64,000 bases of DNA from Ectocarpus siliculosus (Eukaryota > Sar > Phaeophyceae > Ectocarpales > Ectocarpaceae), in the NCBI GenBank assembly GCA_000310025.1, contig FN649745.1, forward strand, positions 1,408,828 through 1,472,827. The letters run 5' to 3'. Every line of letters starts with the position of its first letter. The first letter of the stretch is position 1. Positions 1-9,900 of this stretch are shown piece by piece. The notes under the pieces are model-generated. The model searched no databases. It saw only the letters and a list, made by a program, of their open reading frames with translations, and was not told the DNA's origin. The translations under genes were made by a program, and so were the position numbers.

Positions 1-298
1 CACCAACAACTGCTGTGTACCGTCCGTGCGAGCAACTCTGCTTGCTCACCGTGCAGCCAGCGGTAGCTCGAAGGCTCCAGGCACCTTCGTCTCGAAGATG
101 TTAGACTCCGTAACGTTACATTCCTGGTGGGGGCACCGTCGCATCACGAAAGTTCGGGCGCCAAGGGGGTTGGGGGGGGGAGGGGGGGCATTTGTCTACT
201 AGTCTACCATCGCAGACTACACTGGCAAACAACACTCGTAACGGTTACACGATACCGGAATTCCACCCTAAGACGGCAATACACACACACACATTCAC

Positions 299-470
299 AC
301 GTTGGTCAGCCGGTTAGCGCGGTCGATGCTAATAATAAAAAAAAAACACACACGCACACAGCTAATGGCAGATAGAAGTGTTTTGTGTTTTCAACCGCAC
401 TGACACTGACGTCTTTTCATTGGTCAGCCGGTTAGTGCGGTCGATGCTAATAATAAGCACACACACAAAC
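299..470 (+). repeat. Two copies of the short dispersed element, same orientation
   Basis: The 391-470 copy is full length. It runs from TCAACCGCACTGACACTGAC through GTCAGCCGGTTAGTGCGGTC to GATGCTAATAATAA and ends in a CA run. The 299-352 copy begins inside the element at GTTGGTCAGCCGG, so it is truncated on its left side, and also ends in A and CA runs. Related copies are at 11592, 27749, 28092, 31090 and 49048. The shared core GTTAGCGCGGTCGATGCTAA can fold as TTAGC/GCTAA. Confidence 0.75.
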
Positions 471-1270
471 ATGAGCTATAACAGCTATTATAGTACGCGG
501 ACATCGCTAAGCACGGGGTCCCGGACGACCGTGATCCGCCAACTCAAGCAACAAAAAGCAGGCGCTCCACGGTCGTTGGGATAGAAAGCCGCACGGCAGG
601 GCACCAACCAGCGCCGACGTTAAACCAACCCCTCCCGGTCCATGCGTCCCAATGCCTTAGCTGTGTCCTCATACCCGTCAAAAATCAACCCGGGCCTTTT
701 AGAGCCCGCCAACCTACACCCCGGTAGAGGTAGGTAGAGCTGCAGGAAGACTTATACCCTAAACACAACGAGCACAACTTGGCCATGGCTACACCGTCAA
801 GAATACGCCCGAGCTGCCACTACCACTGCTGATACTAACACGGGCTAACCTAAGAATAATCGCCCACGCCCACCACCACCACCGTCTCTCTCCCTTATCT
901 CTCTGTGGTTCCCTCTTGTCCTATCGTACTAATATCTACCTTGAGTGATTCCTTCACGCCGTCGGTTAAGCGGTTCACGATCTCCTCGTTCCACCTTTTC
1001 TCCGCACGCACACAAACACACAGGAGACACGGCAGGGACACCAAACAACAGCCCAAAAGGAATCAAACAACAGGTAGGGGCACAGGGTCGGGGTGAGGTC
1101 GGTGGAACACGCGGAAAGGAGGGAACTCTGCCTGAGCCACCTCATCCTTTTGCGGTTGTCCCCATATGACGGCGGTGATATGATGCCGTAAAAGAAGAAC
1201 GTTTTCCCCCTCCTTCCCAGACGCGACTAGGAGACAGAACATCGATCGGTGCCTCCTAGACCGGAACTGG

Positions 1271-1288
1271 GCAGCAGCAGCAGCAGCA

Positions 1289-1321
<33 letters not shown>
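1271..1321. repeat. CAG/GGC triplet repeat
   Basis: About six CAG/AGC triplets pass directly into about ten GGC triplets. Reading frames across it give only poly-Ser/poly-Gly or poly-Ala and are not evidence for a gene. Confidence 0.9.
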
Positions 1322-1475
1322 TGGTACATGATACCTCCCGGCACAACACCCCCGCCCGAATACTACGGGAGGTCTCGAGAGCTCCTCGCCAACTCCCGCA
1401 CACCATGGCACGCTGTCACCCTGCTTTCAGCTTACATTCTGCACGGCGCATGCAGTCGGAGAAGATGAGTGTGAT

Positions 1476-1577
1476 GCTCGCTGTCTACACCACCGCTTGC
1501 TCGCTGTCTACACCACCGCTTGCTGACTGTCTACACCACCGCTTGCTGGCTGTCTACACCACCGCTTGCTGACTGTC
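1476..1577. repeat. 23-bp minisatellite, about four units
   Basis: The unit is close to CTGTCTACACCACCGCTTGC plus TGA, TGG or TCG, repeated head to tail with one or two substitutions per unit. The ORFs crossing it simply translate the repeat. Confidence 0.85.
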
Positions 1578-3074
1578 TCTCTACTGTCTACCACCATCTG
1601 TTGGTTGGGGCGTGTACGTCTACACGCACTTCCATCGCGCTCGCAAAAAATGAGACAAGAGCGGCTGTCGGCAGATCAAGCCCGCACACCTCGTCGAGAT
1701 GATCCCCACGCGTACGTCGGTGCCGTCAAGCTCCCCAAAAGTCACACCCTCCGCCGCCATCATGCTGCGTTAAAGGTTGAAAAGACGGAATCGAGCAAGG
1801 TGGGTATTGATACAGAAGTTACAAATAGGCACATCCGGCGGTGGTACGAACGATCGGGAGGGGGGGGAACACGGGCGGGGGAGTCGGGGGGGTTATTCTT
1901 CCACACCGTGGGCTTATTTTCTGATTGGCCCGCCAAGCAAAACAATTTTTCATGAAACAGCAGTTGAGACCAGCCAGTTCCCCCTGATTTGGGGAATAGC
2001 GTCGCACCAGAATCTTTATGAACAAACTCATCAAAATTAGTCAACAGACCAAAGGGAACGTGGAACACGGGCTCTTCGGTACTCCTCGGTGGCAATTCAG
2101 GACGTGGTGGGATGTGTGTGATCACTCTCGGGCATGTGGCTGCCACAGGTACTGCATGCTACCGGTTCAAGCGGGGAAAGCATTGCCGTCATCATCAGGC
2201 GTCTCGCATGCACAAAAACGCCAATGGATGCTAGTGTAGCCGTTGTATGGGAGAAGGTAGAGATCCCAAGAGAACGGCACGCTGCCGCTGATGACAACCC
2301 AGAAAGAAAGCCTTCCAGAGCACCCTCGAGGATGCGGATTGCACGACGAGCACCGCCCGTTTTAGCCGATACGTGTTAAATAGCACATGTGTTTGGTGTG
2401 CGCTCGTCAACAGCTCCTTTGAAAACCTACACCACTCCTCCTTCCTGTACCCCTCCCACTCGTCTTTCTGCATCCAATGGTTGTAGTTGTTGCCTCTGAG
2501 TACCTGCGGGCCCCACGCACTCGCGCGCTGAAGTGTTCCGCGTTCTGTGCCTGAATGCTGTGGCATGTGGTATGGTTAGGACACAACCGACATGGAACAG
2601 GGAAACAGGGAAATCCCTGTTCCCGGTTCCTGATTGGTCTAGAACGTTGGTACACGCCGTCAGTCTTCTTAACGATTCGCCATGGACGCATGTAGCCTTT
2701 CCAAAATGGACGAAGCATGTTTTCTACCAGGCACTATTTTAGTATTATAGGGCCTACACCAACGTGCGGGTGCTCCAAGCACATGTATCATTTAGCTTCA
2801 TAGAAGTACTCTTCGGGTAGGGTGTATTTGGGCAGAGCGCGGGGAGGGGTCAAAACCAGCTGGGCCACACAAAAGGCTCGTGGATCTTGACACCAGTGAC
2901 ACCCTCCTCCTCAGGCGCAACACGCTCGCTACGTGGTGGTATGTGGCATGTACGTGCATCCGTCCCTCCTGTCTCTTGAGCTCGGTAACTCTCACCGGGT
3001 GGCCGGTGCCCCCCTGCTGCTGCCGTAGGTGCTAGTGGTGCTTGCGCCGCCGGCTGGTGCATTTCGCAGAGCCC

Positions 3075-3157
3075 TGTCATCATCATTGTCATCATCATCA
3101 TCATCAGCAGCAGCAGCATCGGCATCGCCCAGAGGGAGCAAGCGGCAGCAGAGCAGC

Positions 3158-3190
<33 letters not shown>
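3075..3190. repeat. ATC and CAG triplet tracts
   Basis: An imperfect CATCAT run passes into CAGCAGCAG, and after about 40 bp a second CAG/AGC run follows (3149-3190). The short acidic, Ser- or Ala-rich ORFs on both strands are products of the repeat. Confidence 0.85.
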
Positions 3191-3900
3191 GTCAGGAAAC
3201 AAGAGAGTGAGCACACCAAAATGGACTCCGCAAGAGGCGATGGGTTGCTCTTGGGCTCCATCACGACTGCGCACCGGCTTCGAGAACACCGCGCAAAGGA
3301 TACAGGCAAAAGTTGATGTGTGGACACGCTAGACCGACAGTTCCAGAACGAAGACAAAGTAGATCACACGGTTACAATATCTGAGCTATGGGGGCGGGGG
3401 GATGGAGGGGTTTACGACTGCACAAGAGAGCAAGCCGGACACGTGCCACCTTGCTACACGCCTCGTACAAAGAGTGCATGGAAGGACGTGTCTTCAAGCA
3501 AACCACGGGAAGAGCACAACTGGCCTTCAAGAAAAAATTACCAGCGCCATTTTCATGGCCACAATCGTGCTGACGGAGCAGGATCGTCCTGCATGCCAAC
3601 CCCGTGTCGTGCGCCCTGCATGAGACTGCTGAAGCCTCTCTCAGCTAAAGACTAAAAGATGCGCGTGTGCATCACGCGCGTGTTCCGTGTCAAAAATACT
3701 CGGGAGGAAGGTATCGTAAAGGGTTGCCGATTGTCGACATCTTTGCGCCAACAACTTACGATCCATTACAACCATCGAGGTGACCGAAATCAGATCATCT
3801 TAACTGGGCGTAGACTATTTTCTGCACCGCAACGTGTTTGCCTGTAGACGTTTCCATGCAGCAACAACCGCCGTGCAGCAGCGTTCCCTTCTCTGCCCTG

Positions 3901-4272
3901 CTATTTCTTTCTGCTGCGGACTCTGATTGGATAAGAAAACATGAGCTTAGGTGTGGAACCAAGAGGAGAGACACCGTCAAGATATAAGTACCGTGATGAC
4001 AGAGCACTGCACACATTCACTGCACACAATTTCAACTGATCCCGAAGGGTTGTTTGAGCTATGTTGCCAACAGCAGTGCGCTCATGAACGGCGAACTCTG
4101 CTTGTGCCTGCAGAGCACGACGCCGCTGCTGCTGTGCATACTGGAGTTGAGCCAGAAAAAAAAGCGACCAATCCTCTTGCCTGATAGATGCCGCAGGAGC
4201 CACGAATGCCGAAGCCGTCCGACACGCAAACAGACCGCCTGCCAACGTAAGTGCGCTCTCGAAGACTCTCAT
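3901..4272 (-). CDS. Candidate first exon of a plastid-targeted protein (ASAFVAP presequence)
   Basis: The frame opening at ATG 4272-4270 encodes MRVFESALTLAGGLFACRTA followed directly by SAFVAP. A hydrophobic stretch (about residues 7-18) ends at ASAFVAP. In diatoms and brown algae a signal peptide followed by ASAFAP with a key Phe directs proteins through the ER into the secondary plastid, and this fits that rule. The frame stays open for 123 codons, but beyond residue 30 it resembles nothing I recognise, so the true exon probably ends earlier. A GC donor (CAG then GCAAGAG, exon end 4181) and a GT donor near a CCAGTATGC context are both possible. Downstream exons toward lower coordinates were not identified with confidence. 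The mature product is unknown. Confidence 0.4.
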   Translation of the reverse strand: MRVFESALTLAGGLFACRTASAFVAPAASIRQEDWSLFFLAQLQYAQQQRRRALQAQAEFAVHERTAVGNIAQTTLRDQLKLCAVNVCSALSSRYLYLDGVSPLGSTPKLMFSYPIRVRSRKK

Positions 4273-4777
4273 CTTGCCCTTGTTGTGTTACGTCGATGTG
4301 TGACTCTATCTTCGTTGTGAGAGTTGGCTGCTGCTGACGGGGCGGCGCGTAGGGGGTACACAGATAGTACGATAGAGGTGTATCAGAAATCCAGAACCCC
4401 CGGGTTAATCTCGCCGCATCTGCTGGTGCGTCGCTGCACGGGCTGCTGCTCTCAAAACCTTGCTTGGCTCTCGTGTCTGGAGCGCACGACCTCGCCACCG
4501 ATAAGGAACGATGGTGGGTGTCAGTTACCTTGCAGTTGAATGACGCAGCTGATCGAATAATTTCTATTGTTGTTGGCGACGTAGCAGCAGGAAATCTGTC
4601 GGTACCTAACCTTGAGCTCTCTCCATTCAAAATGTGGTGGCAGACAGGGCAGGTCAGGGCAGTGGACGATCAAGCACAGACAACAGGCGACTGAATAGTA
4701 AGCACCCTTATCTCAACCCGCCGCGTCGCCTGAGCCCTGCCGTGCTGCGTTTGGGTTTGTTGGTGCGGACAGTTTCG

Positions 4778-4784
4778 TATAAAG
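4778..4784 (+). promoter_or_regulatory. TATA-like motif upstream of LTV1
   Basis: TATAAAG lies 167 bp before the chosen LTV1 start codon. Its position would suit a transcription start near 4808 and a 5' leader of about 140 nt. TATA boxes occur by chance and no transcript data are available, so this is a weak call. Confidence 0.25.
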
Positions 4785-4950
4785 GCAGTGGGTACACCAT
4801 ACCCACAACAAGCATGGCAGCAAGAAATAGCACGGCTTGCTCATGTATACTTCTGCCCTTACCGCCTATCTATGTAGCTGCCTGTCACTCACGTCTGCCC
4901 CCACCTACACCCCCCTCTCTCCTCCGATCACCCCTGTGCTTTCCCTCGCA

Positions 4951-5491
4951 ATGTGCCGGTCTCTCTCGTCGACACAGGGCCGCAAGAAGAAATTCATCGA
5001 CAAGAAGGAGTCGACGACCTTTCACGTGGTGCACCGGTCCCAGCAGGACAAGGCTAATGAGGGCGAGGAGGAGGCTTCAGAGTTCGTCCTCATCCCGTCG
5101 GGGGTGAGCCATGGCTTTTGGCTCTCCAAGAGTGGAAATCGGCGCGTTGACGGTTGCTCAGCAGAAGAGCCGACTTTTGCTCGTGTCGGCGACGATCGAC
5201 CACGTGAAAGCGCGCAGCCGTACTATCTAGACCAGATCAGGTTGACATTGTACCCACGGGGACAGAGATCCTTGCCTCACTGACTATATATTAGACTAGA
5301 GGAGTGCCAAGAACATTGCGTGATCACATTAGCATGAAAACCCCTATCTAGCAATGCGGCTGTGTCGCTCCTCACGTAGTGATCTAGGCAGGGGAACTGC
5401 TTTGCCCCTCTTCCCCCTACCCTACATAAAAAAAATGTCACTCGTCCTCGCTCCCTGGGTCCCCGCGCGCGCTGTCTGCGGCGGTCACGAC

Positions 5492-5522
<31 letters not shown>

Positions 5523-6896
5523 ACGCGAATCCCGTCCAGCCACCGAGAGATAGCCGGCCGCAGGATGAAAGGAAAGCAGCTGGTAAGGGGAAGGGCAAGG
5601 GTGGCGTGGCAGGGGCGGAGCGTGATCACATCAACGCCCTCGGCCTCCCGAACGATGGGTACGACTACGACCAGCACCTCAAGTCCATGGGTGAGAGATC
5701 CGTTCTGCTGTACATTAGTGCGTTCGTTTACAGAGAACGCCTCAAGCGAACAAGCGATAGATCGACCGAAAGCGAACGAAGTCCCTATGTCGCCTTTCAT
5801 ACGCGTATTCAGTGTGGTGGTGTATGGCACGTACGATGTTTCGCTGTCTCATGTACGGCCCCGTTTCGACGTATCTGCTCATGTGCGACTGGAAGTATGC
5901 ATACAAACAAGCTCGTGTCATCCTGTGTTTCGCCCTCCTATCTTGTAATCTGTGTCCACTCTACCTACAAACGGAAAATCGTCGATCGGGTGTGCTGGTG
6001 ATGTGATCTTTGTCATCCATGTTCTATTGGCAGTCGCCTATCCTCCTTTCCCGTTTGCCTTATTCCCCGAGCTTACACTTACGACTTCTGAGCCCACCCT
6101 GTCCAATACTTGTCCGACAACAAATACGGAACGTACGTTCGCATCAACCCTCACGCTCTTCCCTCCTTCGCCACTGCCCTCGCCTTTGTGGATGAGCTTC
6201 TTCAAACCCTCTCATTCTTGTACAGGGGTTAAAAGCAGAGAAACTTGCGCCAGAAACAAAAACAACTCGATCCGACCCCCTTCTAGCCATGAAGCTGACC
6301 CCGTTGCTACGTGTGAACCGTGCGCCACACCGTTCCGTGTCGCTTCCAACAACACAGGCGGAGGCACGTTCGTCTCGAAGACCGGAAAGGTACAGCACTT
6401 TGCAGAGGGCAACAGCCAGGGCGCCAGGGGGGGGGGAGCGAAACCCGCCATCCCCGAAGAGGCGTTGCCATCCGGAGAGACGCTTGACCGGCAGCTCGAG
6501 GCCGTCACAATTAGCGAGAGTGAGCCTGCGTTATTTTTTTTGTTTTGCCCTGCCTCGTTTGATCTCTCTCTCCAATGTTGCCCTTCATCCAGCCGTCCGT
6601 TCTAGCTATCGAATCCATTCGTTTTGCTTTTGTTGAACCATGTTTGTTTTGACGCCGTAGCCTTTCCTTCGACGTTCGTGCGATGTGTCCTTGCTCGTCT
6701 GTGCTCCCTCCCTCACCCCTTCCTCTCCCTCGCCCTCTCTTGCTTCCACTGTCTCCCTCTCTCTCCCTCTCCCTCTCCGAGTTACCTCTGCGTCTGTATG
6801 TCTTTGCCTCCCTCCACACATCTCTCACTTTCCTTGCGCCCCTCCTCGTCTCTGTTTTCTTGTGTGAATGGTCCTCCTGTTCTCTTTCGTTCATCG

Positions 6897-6933
<37 letters not shown>

Positions 6934-9900
6934 ACTTCGACTGAAAGAGGTGATGGACGGCGACATGAGGAGAGCTCTAGCGGCGGGGCTGGCTGACGTT
7001 GGCGAGGAAGACTGGGATGATGAGAGCAACATGCTCGACGACGACTTCGTTGTGCAGGCGGCCGGTGCAGGAGAAGTGAGTATTACAGTCCAGTCCAATC
7101 TACAGCAGTAGTCCATTTAAGCACGTTCATCAATCAGTCCAACTCAATGCTCACCTTGCACCACCACTGCTGCTGCTGCTGCTGCTGCTGCAGCGCCCCG
7201 TTACACCGCCCAAGACTTGGTATTTTTAACAGACGGGATGGGTGGATAGGTAGCGTGACAATTTCATCCGTCCAGCTGGGGAAGGACGTATCGAGTAAGG
7301 TCGATCTTTGGTGGGAGTGGCAGAGAAGTGTGTCCGAGACGGACGAAAAACTTGGTCGGGCAGGCGGGGGTGACGGTTGGCGATCCCAGCATAGTCAGGG
7401 TGTCGATCGAGAGGAATGGTGTAGATAAAGGCTGAGGACGGGGTGCATATGTTCGGCGTAGCTTCGTCCCCAGACGAGCGGCTGGTGCGGGTAGATGACT
7501 GCGATTGCTGAACCCTATGATACGATGGTGGGACGTGGACTACCCAGAGAAATCTACGATTCTTCCCAAGCTGTGCCCTAGTTCTATCAAGGGACAGTCA
7601 CCCCCCATCCCCGAGAGGATCACTTACTGCACCAATGCCCCACCACGCCAACTGGGCCAGGCTACTGCCTGCTGCCCCGTTCCCATGCCATCCCGTTCGC
7701 ACGCCCCCCGAGCGAAAATCTCTCACAGTTCACACCAGTCACTCACGCGCGTTGTAGTAGTAGTGGTGACGCGAAACACTTTTCTTTCTTTCTTGGCCCA
7801 AAAATGCAGGATGGGGGCTTCGACTTCGACGCTCACGTGGCCCGGTTGATGGAGGCCAGCGCGAAGGAGACCGGCCTGCGGCAGCGGTCCAGGGACGACG
7901 ACCTCCAGACCAAGGGCCTGGTGCGATTGCGGCGAGACTCGGACTCAGAGAGCGACGACTCAGAGGACGACGTTGCTACGCTGGATGGTGGTGCCGGGTC
8001 AGACGACAGCGGGGAGATCGACGATGCGCTGCTGGAAGGGCTGGACATCAGCGGGGCGGCGGCGGCGGGGGGAGGCGTCCCCGGGGAGGGGACGGAGGAG
8101 GACCGGGCTGTGCTTGATTCTCAGTTCGAGGCGGTGAGCGCCCCGCTTTCGTGCAGGCCCTGTGAACTCTTGTCATATTTTTCAGGTCGTCACGTTCTGG
8201 CGTTGGAACCGTCATGTGTATGCCTTAGTGTTTGTTCAGAACGGGGCCGGCGAATTTTTTCCTGCGTGTACTCGCCACCCACATCCTGCAGAAAGGGTTC
8301 ACGAGTCCTTTCGTCACCCACACTCTGGCCGAGAGTATCCAGGGTCTCAGGAATAAAACCACTACTAACTTTTATAAGAGCCGAAATCAAACCTTAGGTT
8401 TGATTTCGGCTTCCATAAGCTTCGTTGTTTGATGATGATGATGGTGCTTGCTGTACCTCACCTACATATGACGCTAGCAAGAAATGCATGCAAAGGGCGT
8501 CATGGGGGACCAAAGCTCTCCCGAACCTCTCGGTCGCCTGGTTGACTAGAAGAGTGGCGGAATAAAGATAAAAGACTACTTTGTCGAGCGAGAACGGCTT
8601 TTTTTGTCGCACATACATCACAAGCCAGCTGGTTGCGCGTTTGTGCTTGTGGCGCTGAGCTTACCCTGCACGTACCCCTGATCCCATCCTCTGTCCTACC
8701 CACGGCCGTGTGCTCGGTTGAGACTTTCCTTCGAGAGGACCAAGTGGCTGAAGTACCTGTTTTGATAAGCATCTCCACGAACAAGCCGTAAAGATCCATC
8801 GACGACTCGTTCTACATTTTTTTGTTGTTTCTTCTCTGCCTTCTCTGTGTTTATGAACGTCCACAGCAGTGTGTCCGCTCTAGCAAAAATAGTGCACTCA
8901 ATATGTCCGTGCTTGTTTGCGCTTTCGGCGTATTCATCTGATTCTTTCTCTCTCCCTCCCTCCTTCTCGCTACAATCGTATTTTTGTCTCTCACTTCTCT
9001 TCTCTTTCTGTCCCGCCGCCTTTTTTTTTTCTTGTCTTTACGGTGCAACAATCGGAAACAACAAAAAAATATACGAAAGACGTTGGCAGCGTACGACAGT
9101 GACGAATGGGGCGAGCTCGAGGAGGACGACGACCGAGTACAGGGACGCTGGTGAGTGGACCGGGGGAGCGGGGGAGAAAAGACAAGGCACACACGACTGA
9201 TATGGCCGTCGGTCTCTCCACAATCTAGTAGGTGGCCCTAAATTGTTTCGCCTTGATTCTTCTTTGGGTCGAGCGCCCGGTTGAGTTTTTCGGTCAGTGC
9301 TTTTGAACCCAACAGCAGCAGCAAGTAGTGCGTTGGGTGTTGTGTTCTCCCCTCGCGCAGGTTAATTTTTTTTTTCTGAAGATGGTCTGTTCCGTTCTTT
9401 CCCAGTCCGCATCTTTTCCGACGTGCTTTGCCGTCATTTGTCCCCGGTACTGCTCCAAGGAGACCCCGCCGTCGTATCCATACACGACTATTTTAATCCT
9501 TTCTCTCCTTTACCCCACGATTGCCACCTGTTGCTGTCGGTTACCTCCACAAACGTTGAACACGCCGCCGCCACCACTATCCACCACCACCGTCACCACC
9601 AACCACTATCAGGGATCTGGAGCAGCACGACTACGCGAACACGTGCATGGACGACTTCCTCGCCGCCAACGAGGACGCTCGCTGGACGGAGGGGGTCCAG
9701 CGGCTGCCGCCAGACCAGCGCTCCATCGCGGCGGCCACCCTCGCCATCGAAGGCGGCGGCGGCGCCACCGCCGCTGATCCCGCCGCCGCCCCCCCCGCTG
9801 GTGGCGGCAGCGTCGGCGACGCGGGACGGGCGGGAGCGGGTGCTGCAGCGGCTGGCGGCGGGGGTCCGGGTGGAGTCGGGCCGAGTGTAGAGGCAGCTGC

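Larger units (their letters stand above)
1..3900. other. Region without a supportable gene
   Basis: No reading frame here resembles a protein family I know, and none forms a phased exon chain. It contains two copies of the short dispersed element (299-352 and 391-470), a CAG/GGC triplet tract (1271-1321), a 23-bp minisatellite (1476-1577) and ATC/CAG triplet tracts (3075-3190). One minus-strand segment, 2503 down to about 2412, reads like an exon (it includes NNYNHWMQKDEWEGY and follows a CAG acceptor), but I could not connect it to a gene. It might belong to the minus-strand gene starting at 4272. Confidence 0.5.
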
